Of a stretch of 64,000 nt of DNA, positions 46,835-56,536 are shown one piece after another (the stretch's first letter is position 1; every line of letters begins with the position of its first letter). This DNA comes from Bacteroides faecium. GTDB taxonomy: Bacteria; Bacteroidota; Bacteroidia; Bacteroidales; Bacteroidaceae. The notes below the pieces were generated by a model, which had not been told where the DNA came from, did no database searches, and saw only the letters and a program-made list of their open reading frames with translations. The stretch is from the NCBI RefSeq assembly GCF_012113595.1, contig NZ_CP050831.1:124001-188000 (forward strand). The letters are read 5' to 3'. A program made the position numbers and the translations under genes.

Positions 46835-49189
46835 TCATATAATTAGAGTTGTAGTATCATCTGTTTTTTGTGTTTCGAATTGTGCATAAACATTCTCAAT
46901 ATCATTAACCAGCATAATACCCAAATCTATATAATCATAAGATTCGTCTATAGTAAAGAAATCCACAAGATACTTTGTCGCAGAAGTTTCACTACTAAAA
47001 TCGGTTATTTTATACACTTCAGAACTTCTAAGTGCATTCACCAAATCTGTATTTCCAAAATCAACTAACCATCCTTCTTGTGTTATTGTCAATGTAACAC
47101 CTAATTGGATCATTACAAACGGACTGGAAGCATGGAAATCTAATGAATATTTATTGGGATTCCATAATTTACTGATAAGTATATGATTAAGAACTTTCCA
47201 CTCTATGTTACTTTCGCTATGATAAGAACTGTTTAAAATAACCATTTCCAATGGTCTCTTTTCCTTATCATCCCAAACATAACATCCATATTTAGTATCC
47301 TCCCGGTTTGATTCAACCGGATATTTAGTCAAATAATACTGCCAATTGGTTATCTTAAACTCTAAACACTTTCTAAAAGGATCTTTTAAATTTCCAAGTG
47401 AAATAAATTTCAGGGAAAGAATATCAAGAATCGCCTCTTGATTCCTTCTCAATTCATTCTTAATAAAAAAGTGACTAAGTTCATCATTTCTATGTAGAAA
47501 GTATCTACGAGTCATATTATCCTCATTTGCCATTGACGGATGATATTGCATATATTCAATATCAGCATCAATTAAGCCAATACGGATTAAACTGAACTTT
47601 TCTTTGTATTCATTTGAAAATATATATTCGAATTTATGTAACTGTCTAAATAGTTCTGAATTTTCACTATCTTCTAAACTCATATATTTATCAATAAAGA
47701 GCATCACAGAACCTTGAAGAATCTGGTGATTTTCGTAGCGAAGAAGATGCTGGTAGTCCTCTTCCTGGAAACATTTCAATTTTAAACGTTCTTCGTCACA
47801 GGCTGTTGAGATAAAAGTATTATTTGTATTAGGAATAATTTCGTTTGTTATTATCATTTCTGCATCATTCAGAAATCCTGCCAACTGCTCATAACGAGCA
47901 ACGTTACTTCTAACATTCGCGGTAACCAGATTTCTAATGATACGCAACCGCTTCAATGCTATTTGTTCATTGATGTGATTTTTCTCTATAAGATGTAACG
48001 CATAGAAATAAACAAATTCAGGTACTGACAATTCACGTTCAGTTGCCAACAAAAAAACAGACTTATGATTCTGTTTTAACTGCCAAAACAGTCGTATTCT
48101 ATTATCCTCTCCAATAACATCTTCCTGTGAAAAATAAAAATACTTATACCAATCTTCTTCAATACCACAACGCTTATGGATAGAACTTATTGAATTAAAA
48201 ATGGAAATAATCGATTCTACAGCTTCTTTATCCGTGATAATCTCTGCTATTTTTGGGTCCCGATTTTTCCTATCTTCAATTCTTCTGCGGAATAACTCCA
48301 ACCGGAAAACATTTCTAAACAAACACATAAATCCACTGTCAGCACGTTGCACAACTTGCTGATTATCATTATTACTATTTGCATAATCCCATAACATATC
48401 CATCCATTCATTGTCAATCATTCGAGACATGCTTTCTTTGATGTCCTGATCTATAGCAGCAACAGCTTTCTCCAAATCAGACTTAAAGATCTCAAATTCT
48501 GTCAATTTTTTCCCTCTGGAATTCATCTTAATATACAAATCATCAGTCAGTCCAAAATCGTCAAGTGAAAGAGAATAAAATTGTATATTGTCCCGCATTA
48601 CCAGTTTTGTCCATAAATCATGTATACTATATTCCTTGCACTTTCCCTCTATTTTATTTAAAACATTAAGCATTGATTGAATAGTAGGGTCAGACTCATA
48701 ACTGGGAAGGTATTTAGGATTATCCTTTATTATTTCACTTATACATTTGCTCTCATCAGCATTGCTAGACAATATATCGGTACGTATGCCGCCAATTAAG
48801 GATTCGCAAAAATCTGTAGCTGACTGTCGAGTCTCATATCGAAATTTCTTTAGACATTCCACATCACTCCCCTGCACATCTTTTTGAAGAATGGATGCAT
48901 AGAAGTGCAACAAAAATAAAGTCGTAAGACGTTGTTGCCCATCAAGTGGAATAAGCCCTATTGATTTATTATTGTTTCTAATATATGAACCTCCATAAAT
49001 GAAATCAAATATTTCCGTTGCATTGTTTTTCACAGCAGCCAACATCGTATCCAGCATACCATCAAGCACTTCTTCCACTTTCTTTTCCTGGCGTCCATAA
49101 GCATAATCCCGTTGCACCTTGGGAATCATTATCACCGATTCATCATTAAGTAATCGGCAAAAGGTTGTAAGTTTTCCAATATTACTCAT
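46835..49189 (-). CDS. DUF262-domain protein (GmrSD-like), without HNH domain
   Basis: 784 residues from ATG 49189 (MSNIGKL), which overlaps the upstream stop by eight bases and is preceded by GGAGGAATGT; a longer frame from 49237 runs into the upstream gene. The N-terminal DUF262 motifs are IPKVQRDYAYG (about 20-30) and LDGQQRLTTLF (about 100). I find no DUF1524 HNH motif in the C-terminal 500 residues, unlike its partner. DUF262 is the nucleotide-binding, ParB-like part of type IV restriction enzymes such as GmrSD and SspE. Together with the partner it probably forms a nuclease complex against phage (inference). Confidence 0.8.
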   Translation of the reverse strand: MSNIGKLTTFCRLLNDESVIMIPKVQRDYAYGRQEKKVEEVLDGMLDTMLAAVKNNATEIFDFIYGGSYIRNNNKSIGLIPLDGQQRLTTLFLLHFYASILQKDVQGSDVECLKKFRYETRQSATDFCESLIGGIRTDILSSNADESKCISEIIKDNPKYLPSYESDPTIQSMLNVLNKIEGKCKEYSIHDLWTKLVMRDNIQFYSLSLDDFGLTDDLYIKMNSRGKKLTEFEIFKSDLEKAVAAIDQDIKESMSRMIDNEWMDMLWDYANSNNDNQQVVQRADSGFMCLFRNVFRLELFRRRIEDRKNRDPKIAEIITDKEAVESIISIFNSISSIHKRCGIEEDWYKYFYFSQEDVIGEDNRIRLFWQLKQNHKSVFLLATERELSVPEFVYFYALHLIEKNHINEQIALKRLRIIRNLVTANVRSNVARYEQLAGFLNDAEMIITNEIIPNTNNTFISTACDEERLKLKCFQEEDYQHLLRYENHQILQGSVMLFIDKYMSLEDSENSELFRQLHKFEYIFSNEYKEKFSLIRIGLIDADIEYMQYHPSMANEDNMTRRYFLHRNDELSHFFIKNELRRNQEAILDILSLKFISLGNLKDPFRKCLEFKITNWQYYLTKYPVESNREDTKYGCYVWDDKEKRPLEMVILNSSYHSESNIEWKVLNHILISKLWNPNKYSLDFHASSPFVMIQLGVTLTITQEGWLVDFGNTDLVNALRSSEVYKITDFSSETSATKYLVDFFTIDESYDYIDLGIMLVNDIENVYAQFETQKTDDTTTLII

Positions 49190-51221
49190 TACATTCCTCC
49201 GTTCTTTTTTCCATGGCAAGCGAATTCTGCCCATCAATAACTACAGTTTCAGCCACACAGGGAGTATCTATAAATACCCTCAATATATTCTTTATATCAT
49301 TCAAATAATTTCTACGATCTTTCTCACTCCAATAGAAGTTCTGTTGTACCATAAAATTCTCGTCCTTACAATTGTAATATTTTAAAAACACTTTACGCGT
49401 ACAATACGGAATATATGCACCTTTGGCATCTTCATCCATTATTTTCTGACGCTTAACCTCAAAAACAGAGTTCCCAATAGAAGAATTTATATTTCCACTC
49501 AACAATGCCATATTAGAGATATCATGAATCTCAGTAGGTTTTCCTTCTTCTTGAGCCATCTGATCAAAATATGCTTGGACCATATCAAAAAGAACGACTA
49601 TTCTGGCAAATGTATATTTATCCTTTTGCGATGTATTCAACACATTTTTTGCATCATCAAGAACACTCACAAGATTAGATAGCTGTCTATCGTTTACCAA
49701 TCGTGACTGCAACCTTCCCAAAACTTTTAGATTCTCCTCAAGCCACTCCAACCATTTACTTTTATCGCTTTGATCCAGACGTTCCGAATTTTGAGCATGA
49801 ATATGCTCCAAGGTCCAATCTACCTTTTTATATTCCTCAAAAGGGAAATAATCCATACAAACTCGCTGCAAGGTAGATTCCACGTTATACAAGAACAAAG
49901 TTTTTCTTAGTAAATCATAATCACTATCATAACTATAAGCCCAAATATTCCGTTGTGGATTTCTTTTATCTGAAATAACACTCTTTATTTTTTTATCAAT
50001 AATTGATTTGAATACGGTTTTGCTACTAGTAGAAGATTCTGCTAAGAGTTCCATTAATACACTAGCTCCCAATTCTGTAATAAGGAAGCCCAACTTATGA
50101 TAATAATATCTATCGTCAAACCATGCCTGAAGTATAGAAAAATAAGTTTCGACCTTCAACCATAGGCTCCATAAATCGCGTACTTCATTGGTTCTCAAAG
50201 ATCTCTCGAATTTCAAATAAGTAAATAAGGGATCTTTTTCTTTTGTATCCTTTTTTGAAATCAAATCAAAGATATATTCAATTCGACAACTATACTGTTC
50301 GGTACTATTGTCATCCTTAATGAATGCCCAAAAACGATGATTACGCAACTTGCTTTCTATAATATCCCATTTCTCAATAATGTGACTTTGCTTACGAGCT
50401 TGTTCACGTTTCTCTACAATAGGCTTGATATCCTCATTAAAATCATTCAACAAACTATCTTCACACTTGTATTTGGCCGAATCTGACAAAAACAACGCCC
50501 TGATAAGTTCTGCATTATTAAGTGAAATACTCTTATCATTCAAACGCTTAAACATTTCATAAGGATCACTATCATCTCTCAACTCATACCAAATGACCTG
50601 AACCGACTTATTCTTATCCTTCCCATTAGTAAATTTCTCATAAAATGATCCTTTAAACTCCGAAATAGATGGTAGATTACCTTGTTCATCATTTTGAAAC
50701 CATTTAATAATCAAATTGGCTGCCTGAAGTATATGCCAAGAATCTATATCTAATCTAGCATCACTCTCCGTATGAATTGTATATTTTTTGTTTTCATCTT
50801 TCGTTTTTATCAAATTCTCAAATAATTCGCCTAACAAAGGCCTAGTCTGATAACAAATATTGAATAACTTGTCTTTATCTTCATCAAGAAGGGTTTCCAA
50901 AGCAAGAATAATTCTTATTGTTGTCAATCGTTGTTGACCATCAATCACCTCATACCATATATTATCATCAAAGGTCGAGTCCAACCTATACTTGTCAATG
51001 TCAGATGAATTCATTTTTTTAACAACAATAGGCTGTAAGCAATAAAAATTGCCAGCAGCATCCATATTATAAAAGAAAGTATATAAATCTTCTAATAATT
51101 GATATATTTGTGTCTCCCCCCATCGATAACCTCTCTGATAATCAGGTATAAAAAAATTCTTATTGCATAATTCCGGTAATGCATATAAGTTCAAATAATT
51201 TATAGATTCCAATATTTCCAT
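49182..51221 (-). CDS. DUF262-DUF1524 protein, GmrSD-like nuclease
   Basis: 679 residues. N-terminal DUF262: IPDYQRGYRWGE (about 27-38) and VIDGQQRLTTIRI (about 94-106). In the C-terminal half WTLEHIHAQNSERL carries the HNH/DUF1524-like His-Ile-His core. This architecture is that of single-chain GmrSD type IV restriction enzymes and of SspE, which cut or nick DNA and are driven by nucleotides. It overlaps its DUF262 neighbour, so the two are co-translated. The divergence between the two DUF262 domains is large, so this is not a recent duplication. Confidence 0.83.
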   Translation of the reverse strand: MEILESINYLNLYALPELCNKNFFIPDYQRGYRWGETQIYQLLEDLYTFFYNMDAAGNFYCLQPIVVKKMNSSDIDKYRLDSTFDDNIWYEVIDGQQRLTTIRIILALETLLDEDKDKLFNICYQTRPLLGELFENLIKTKDENKKYTIHTESDARLDIDSWHILQAANLIIKWFQNDEQGNLPSISEFKGSFYEKFTNGKDKNKSVQVIWYELRDDSDPYEMFKRLNDKSISLNNAELIRALFLSDSAKYKCEDSLLNDFNEDIKPIVEKREQARKQSHIIEKWDIIESKLRNHRFWAFIKDDNSTEQYSCRIEYIFDLISKKDTKEKDPLFTYLKFERSLRTNEVRDLWSLWLKVETYFSILQAWFDDRYYYHKLGFLITELGASVLMELLAESSTSSKTVFKSIIDKKIKSVISDKRNPQRNIWAYSYDSDYDLLRKTLFLYNVESTLQRVCMDYFPFEEYKKVDWTLEHIHAQNSERLDQSDKSKWLEWLEENLKVLGRLQSRLVNDRQLSNLVSVLDDAKNVLNTSQKDKYTFARIVVLFDMVQAYFDQMAQEEGKPTEIHDISNMALLSGNINSSIGNSVFEVKRQKIMDEDAKGAYIPYCTRKVFLKYYNCKDENFMVQQNFYWSEKDRRNYLNDIKNILRVFIDTPCVAETVVIDGQNSLAMEKRTEECNE

Positions 51222-51313
51222 CAGTATTCCTTAAATAAAAATGATTATGTTAATCAGGAAGCATTAAATAAAAAGTCACAATCAATTTTGTGACCTTTTA
51301 GTTCTCTAAACAC

Positions 51314-51940
51314 TTAACCTTTAACGATTTCTTTATAATACAACTTTTCTTCTTTTTCAAAAAATGCAAGAAATAAAAATTTTGCTCCCGTATTTAGAAG
51401 AGTATAACTTTGTATCGCTTTATTAAAATACTCCCCTAAGTCATCTAAATCAGTTCGCTTTTTGATTCGAAAAATCATTAGTCTAAGTTCTGCATTACAT
51501 ACCACTAATTTCTGAAAATCATACTTAAACCCACTAAAAGGGGTTTCTCGTAATTTCCATGTAGAGTCCCATTCCAGTTTTCGACTAGATTTCCAACGCT
51601 GACCCCATTCACATTCAACAGCTAACTCCATACGATTCATTAGAAAGTGTTCATTTTCTGTACACCAAATTAAATCATAAAGCAATTCACGTTGTACATA
51701 AGGCTGTTTTATTTCTGATAGATCCTCTTTCGTTAAATTGTTCGCATATGCTATATATCCCAAATCAAGACCTAAAGTTATCAAATTCTTCTTTATAAGC
51801 CGAGTTTTAACCAGTCTTTCCTCTCGAAAAATGTCATTACAAATCTTACCGAGCCTTGACACAATCTCACATGCATTTAGCATTGACAGACTTTTAGGGT
51901 CTTCCCCATTATATTCATGCCATTCCATAGTATTATTCAA
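51314..51940 (-). CDS. Hypothetical protein of the DUF262 operon
   Basis: 208 residues, no signal peptide or membrane helix. It has a helical first half and a mixed second half with ELLYDLIWCTEN and KFLFLAFFEKEEKLYYKE. I do not recognise the family. It lies 92 bases upstream of the DUF262-DUF1524 gene on the same strand and has the same AT-rich composition. By position it could be an accessory or immunity subunit of the system; the alternative, a restriction-fold nuclease, is not supported by any motif I can point to. Confidence 0.7.
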   Translation of the reverse strand: MNNTMEWHEYNGEDPKSLSMLNACEIVSRLGKICNDIFREERLVKTRLIKKNLITLGLDLGYIAYANNLTKEDLSEIKQPYVQRELLYDLIWCTENEHFLMNRMELAVECEWGQRWKSSRKLEWDSTWKLRETPFSGFKYDFQKLVVCNAELRLMIFRIKKRTDLDDLGEYFNKAIQSYTLLNTGAKFLFLAFFEKEEKLYYKEIVKG

Positions 51941-51954
51941 ATTATATTCTCCAT

Positions 51955-52107
51955 TTATATCTTTTCATTCACAATCCGCAGCAATCTTTCATTCTCCTGT
52001 CTTAAAAGACTAATTTCATCTTTCAGCCAATCTATCTCCTTGTTTTTTGAAGAAACCAACCCACCTATAATTGTATTAGGAGTATAATTACTGCTTATGA
52101 AATTCAA
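51955..52107 (-). CDS. Small 50-residue coiled-coil ORF between regulator and operon
   Basis: A short frame from TTG 52107 to TAA 51955. It encodes a GGLVSSKNKEIDWLKDEISL-type segment followed by LRQENERLLRI, a leucine-rich coiled coil like the C-terminal tails of Bacteroidetes XRE regulators. It starts just after the stop of the 134-residue regulator, in another frame. It may be a displaced regulator tail, a separately translated partner, or noncoding chance; no convincing ribosome binding site. Confidence 0.4.
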   Translation of the reverse strand: MNFISSNYTPNTIIGGLVSSKNKEIDWLKDEISLLRQENERLLRIVNEKI

Positions 52108-52121
52108 TATCTTGGAGATAT

Positions 52122-52526
52122 TTAATTCTTCTCTTTTTTTAAATGCTCAAATTGTTCCTTCTGTTTATCCAACAACTTTTCGAAAAGTTCAATCACCTGT
52201 TCAACAGGGAAGCTATTAAAGATCTGATTGTTGCCTGTATTACTGACAGCACTTTTAACACCGCAATTCTCGTAAAAGTTATTCGTATTGTACAGAATTG
52301 TCTCTTCGTTAAAATTCTTCAGACCATCTGCAGTAACTCCTAACGCAGAAGCAATTTCTTCCAATCGGTCATCATCAAACTTTTCGGTTTGTTCCATTTT
52401 CGAAACAGCCTGTTTTGTTATACCTAGCAAATCACCGAGTTCCGCTTGAGTCATTCCCCTAAGCCGACGTACCCGTTCTATTTTTCTTCCCAAATGAATC
52501 GCATTTGTGTACTTTTCCGTTTCCAT
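52122..52526 (-). CDS. XRE-family helix-turn-helix regulator
   Basis: 134 residues. The HTH occupies residues about 10-70 (RVRRLRGMTQAELGDLLGIT, then KQAVSKMEQTEKFDDDRLEE). A middle segment NTNNFYENCGVKSAVSNTG follows, and a C-terminal coiled coil (IELFEKLLDKQKEQFEHLKK) suited to dimerisation. It is the second of two similar regulators at the head of the DUF262 operon and probably represses it. Confidence 0.9.
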   Translation of the reverse strand: METEKYTNAIHLGRKIERVRRLRGMTQAELGDLLGITKQAVSKMEQTEKFDDDRLEEIASALGVTADGLKNFNEETILYNTNNFYENCGVKSAVSNTGNNQIFNSFPVEQVIELFEKLLDKQKEQFEHLKKEKN

Positions 52527-52541
52527 ATTCCAGTCTGTTGA

Positions 52542-52961
52542 TTATTTGCCTTGCTTTATGCACTCTCTTAGAATCTCTATTTTCTCCTGTTCGCTTTTCA
52601 GCAAGCGTTCATACAGTTCGACCACCTTTTCAATAGGATTAATTTGTTGCGTATGAGCTGCATAAACTGTTGCTGTTGCTCCCGGAGAAATCGTAGCATC
52701 TTTATAGTTATTAATATTGCAGATGGCTTTTTCAACATCAAAATCCTTAATGACATCAGTAGATATTCCCAAGACTTCAGCTATTTTTGTTAGCAGTCCG
52801 TCCTCTATTTCATCTTGTTTTTCTATTTTCGAAATCTCCTGTTGACTAATACCCAAATCGGAAGCTAACGCCTCCTGTTTCATACCTAGATACACACGGA
52901 TTCTTTGAAGGTTGCGACCGACATGCCTTTGATGCGCTTTGTCTTTTACTTTAATATCCAT
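52542..52961 (-). CDS. XRE-family helix-turn-helix regulator (paralogue)
   Basis: 139 residues with the same three-part layout as its neighbour: HTH (MKQEALASDLGISQQEISKI), a CNINNYKDATISPG linker and a C-terminal coiled coil (VVELYERLLKSEQEKIEILR). The 15-base gap to the second regulator indicates co-transcription. A perfect -7 element (TATCTTTG on the minus strand) lies at 52999-52992, about 31 bases upstream of the start. The duplication suggests a heterodimeric or layered switch (inference). Confidence 0.9.
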   Translation of the reverse strand: MDIKVKDKAHQRHVGRNLQRIRVYLGMKQEALASDLGISQQEISKIEKQDEIEDGLLTKIAEVLGISTDVIKDFDVEKAICNINNYKDATISPGATATVYAAHTQQINPIEKVVELYERLLKSEQEKIEILRECIKQGK

Positions 52962-53434
52962 ATCATTGTTCTTTTAGTAAATTCATTGAGACAAAGATAA
53001 GGAAAATAAAATACGCAACTACATATCATCCATTGAAAAAGACAGCTTTCCATCTGTTTCTCTTTTGGATATAATCTGATTACATCTATTTTATCGCAAT
53101 CTTTATCTTTTTTACCTTATAAAATCAAATGTATAACTATCCGTAAGAAACAACCCTATCTTATTAAAAGTCAACTTTATTTTTTTCAATCCCCAGCTCC
53201 ATATGCCTAATTTTGTCCTGTCAGTTTTTTTACTGATATGAATCGTGGCGCCACATTCAAAACAATAGTAGAGTAATGTTCAATTAACATTGGCATTCAA
53301 AATCATCATTTAACTACTAAAATCTAATAGCCTATGGAGTAAATAAAGTCATCACAATCGAAACATAGCTTTGAATCGTACGGAAATTCAGCTATTCAGA
53401 AACAAATTAATAAACATACAATTAAACAAAAAGC
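52962..53434. promoter_or_regulatory. Divergent promoter region between XRE and SusC genes
   Basis: About 470 bases without a gene. Leftward: -7 at 52992-52999. Rightward: two perfect -7 elements, TAATTTTG (53208-53215) and TAGCTTTG (53366-53373, about 60 bases before the SusC ATG), neither with a convincing -33. I found no inverted repeats like those at the other SusC loci. Confidence 0.45.
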
Positions 53435-56400
53435 ATGAAATCATTTTCTGATAAAACAAACATAGGGTGGAATAATCCCCTAAAGACTGTTTATGGAATG
53501 AAGTTTTACCTATTATTCCTATTAATAGGTTCATTATCAATACTTGGAACAACACGGGCTTATAGCCAACAAGTCAAGACAATCTCGGGTATAGTGAAAA
53601 ACTCTCAGGGAGAGACTATTATCGGAGCAAACATTATTGAAAAAGGTACAAGCAACGGGACAATTACGAATGTAGACGGACAGTTCACCTTACGGGTGTC
53701 GCCTAATGCAATATTAAAAGTATCTTATATGGGATACACGGAACAAGAAGTCAGGACACATAACAGAAACAAACTGGAAATCATAATGATAGAAGATGCC
53801 AGACTGATTGACGAAGTGGTGGTAGTAGGATACGGCTCGGTCAAGAAACGGGATTTGACGGGTGCGGTAACCTCTGTCAAGAGTGCGGAAGTTCTGGCTG
53901 CTCCTACCAATAATGTGATGGAAGCCCTTCAAGGAAAGATACCCGGAATGGATATCACCAAGACTTCAGGACAGGTAGGCGGTGATGTCACTATCCTGCT
54001 ACGCGGCTCACGTTCTATCTATGGCAGCAACGAACCGTTGTTTATTATCGACGGGATTCCCGGCAGCTATAGCCAAGTCAGCCCGTCGGATATTGAGAGC
54101 GTAGATGTATTGAAAGATGCAGCTTCCACCGCCATTTATGGTTCTGCGGGAGCAAACGGCGTTGTAATCATCACCACCAAAAGAGGAAAAGAGGGAAAAG
54201 CCACTGTGAACTTCGATGCTTATTACGGATTCAGCGGCGCACCCAATTACAGGCATGGGATGACGCGGGATGAATGGGTCACTTACCAACGGGAAGCGTA
54301 TAAGTATAAAAACGGTGACTATCCTACCGATATGTCCGCCCTGTTGGGAAAACAGGATTTTATAGACGCATACAACGACGGTAAATGGATAGACTGGATA
54401 GATGAAGTGTCAGGCAATACGGCTACCACACAGAAATACAGTCTTTCGGTCAGTAGCGGCACTGAAAAGACAAAAATATTTGCTTCGACTTCCTACAACC
54501 GGGAAGAAGGTTTACTGAGCAACGAAAACTTGAACAGATATTCGTTACGTCTCAATCTGGATCAGCAGATATTTTCATGGGCAAAGGTAGGCTTTACCTC
54601 CAATTTAGTCTACCGGGACTTGAATTCCGGCGTGAAAAACACATTCACCAAATCTCTCTCCGCCATTCCGTTGGGGGATACTTATACCGAAGAAGGGGGG
54701 ATTAATCACGAATACATCACGGGACAATATTCCCCGATGAGTGATTTCATAGAGAATCAGTATGTAGACAACACGCGCTCCACCTATTTGAATATGAATG
54801 GGTATGTTGAGCTGACTCCCGTCAAAGACCTGACTTTTACCAGCCGTATCAATGGTACTTTAAATCACTCACGCCACGGGCAATACTGGGGAGAGAAGTG
54901 TAATGCCAACCGTCCGAGTTATGCCGGTTCACCACATGCTTCCATCACCAACAACAATACCTGGAATTACACATGGGAGAATATTCTTTCTTACAACACA
55001 ACCATCGCAAAAGACCATAACCTGGGTGGTTCACTGATTACTTCCTGGAATAAGAACCAGTCGGAAAGCAGCATGGCTGCCGCCAGCGGTCAGATGGTAG
55101 ATCAATGGTCTTTCTGGCGACTGACCTCGGGCACTTCCCAACATGTGGAATCCGACTTCGCACAGACGCAAAAAATGTCTTTCGCTTTCCGTCTGAACTA
55201 TTCGTACAAGGGTAAATACTTATTTAATTTCTCTACCCGCTGGGACGGTGTTTCACAATTCTCCACCGGGCATAAATGGGATGCTTTTCCCGCAGGCGCA
55301 CTGGCATGGAGAATATCCGACGAGGCGTTTATGAAAAAGACACGCAGTTGGCTGGACAACCTGAAATTGAGAGTGAGCTACGGTATCACGGGAAATTCGG
55401 GAGGAACAACCGCATACAGCACCACAACACAAGCCTATGTATATACAGCTTCGGGAATTTCCATTAACGGAAAGATTGTTCCATTCACGCAATACTCAGG
55501 CACTTACGGCAGTTCCGGCCTCGGATGGGAGAAGTCATACAACTGGAATGCAGGTCTGGATTTCGGCATCCTGAACGGCCGCATCGACGGTTCGGTAGAA
55601 TGGTTCAAGACGACCACCAAAGGATTGTTATTCAAACGTACACTGCCCATCACCAGTGGTCTGACCGGATGGGGCTCACCTTTGGCTATCTGGCAGAACA
55701 TCGCCCAAACCAGTAACCGGGGTGTGGAAGCAACCATAACTTCGCACAACATACGGCACAAGGATTTCACATGGAACACAACCTTATCCGTCACCTGGAA
55801 CAAGGAGCAAATAGATAATCTGCCTGACGGTGACCTGATCGCCGAAAATCTGTTTGTCGGTGAACCTATCAAAGCCGTTTACGGATATAAATATGCCGGT
55901 ATCTGGGGAACCGATACTCCGCAGGAGACATTAGATGCCTACGGCGTCAAACCCGGATTCATCAAAATAGAAACCCTAGACCAGAAGGGCGATGGCGGCG
56001 TACATAAGTACAATACGGAAGACCGGCAAATCCTGGGACATTCCAATCCGGACTGGATTATCGGATTCAACAACTCCTTCACCTACAAGAATTTTGATTT
56101 GTCCGTCTTTGCCATGGCACGTTACGGACAGACAATCAACAGTGACCTGCTCGGTTATTATACCGCCGAACAGAGCGTAACCAAGAATCAGTTGGCAGGT
56201 GTGGACTACTGGACGGAAGACAATCAGGGAGCCTATTTCCCCCGTCCCGGAACGGCAGATGAGCAAAAGACCGTATATCCTTCATTAAGGGTACGCGACG
56301 GCTCCTTTATCAAGATCAAGAATATCACGCTGGGATATACACTGCCCGTCAATATTTCACGCAAGGTTCTGATGGAGAAATGCCGCATCTATGCCACAGC

Positions 56401-56521
56401 CTACAATCCGTTCATCTTTGTAAAAGACAAGCAGTTGAAAGATACCGATCCCGAAACCAACGGTTCGGACGCATTCCCCACCTACCGGCAATTTGTTTTT
56501 GGCGTTAATTTGACATTCTAA
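53435..56521 (+). CDS. SusC/RagA-family TonB-dependent outer-membrane transporter
   Basis: 1028 residues. A long N-terminal segment (about 22 residues before MKFYLLFLLIGSLSI) precedes the hydrophobic core, so the true start could be the internal ATG at residue 22. Next come the carboxypeptidase-D-like domain (ISGIVKNSQGETIIGANI), plug (IDEVVVVGYGSVKKRDLTGA) and barrel ending VFGVNLTF. It forms an operon with the SusD 15 bases downstream. It has no recombination site and no invertible promoter. Base composition returns to the higher GC of the core genome compared with the island before it. Confidence 0.94.
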   Translation: MKSFSDKTNIGWNNPLKTVYGMKFYLLFLLIGSLSILGTTRAYSQQVKTISGIVKNSQGETIIGANIIEKGTSNGTITNVDGQFTLRVSPNAILKVSYMGYTEQEVRTHNRNKLEIIMIEDARLIDEVVVVGYGSVKKRDLTGAVTSVKSAEVLAAPTNNVMEALQGKIPGMDITKTSGQVGGDVTILLRGSRSIYGSNEPLFIIDGIPGSYSQVSPSDIESVDVLKDAASTAIYGSAGANGVVIITTKRGKEGKATVNFDAYYGFSGAPNYRHGMTRDEWVTYQREAYKYKNGDYPTDMSALLGKQDFIDAYNDGKWIDWIDEVSGNTATTQKYSLSVSSGTEKTKIFASTSYNREEGLLSNENLNRYSLRLNLDQQIFSWAKVGFTSNLVYRDLNSGVKNTFTKSLSAIPLGDTYTEEGGINHEYITGQYSPMSDFIENQYVDNTRSTYLNMNGYVELTPVKDLTFTSRINGTLNHSRHGQYWGEKCNANRPSYAGSPHASITNNNTWNYTWENILSYNTTIAKDHNLGGSLITSWNKNQSESSMAAASGQMVDQWSFWRLTSGTSQHVESDFAQTQKMSFAFRLNYSYKGKYLFNFSTRWDGVSQFSTGHKWDAFPAGALAWRISDEAFMKKTRSWLDNLKLRVSYGITGNSGGTTAYSTTTQAYVYTASGISINGKIVPFTQYSGTYGSSGLGWEKSYNWNAGLDFGILNGRIDGSVEWFKTTTKGLLFKRTLPITSGLTGWGSPLAIWQNIAQTSNRGVEATITSHNIRHKDFTWNTTLSVTWNKEQIDNLPDGDLIAENLFVGEPIKAVYGYKYAGIWGTDTPQETLDAYGVKPGFIKIETLDQKGDGGVHKYNTEDRQILGHSNPDWIIGFNNSFTYKNFDLSVFAMARYGQTINSDLLGYYTAEQSVTKNQLAGVDYWTEDNQGAYFPRPGTADEQKTVYPSLRVRDGSFIKIKNITLGYTLPVNISRKVLMEKCRIYATAYNPFIFVKDKQLKDTDPETNGSDAFPTYRQFVFGVNLTF

Positions 56522-56536
56522 CAAAAGACTATAATC

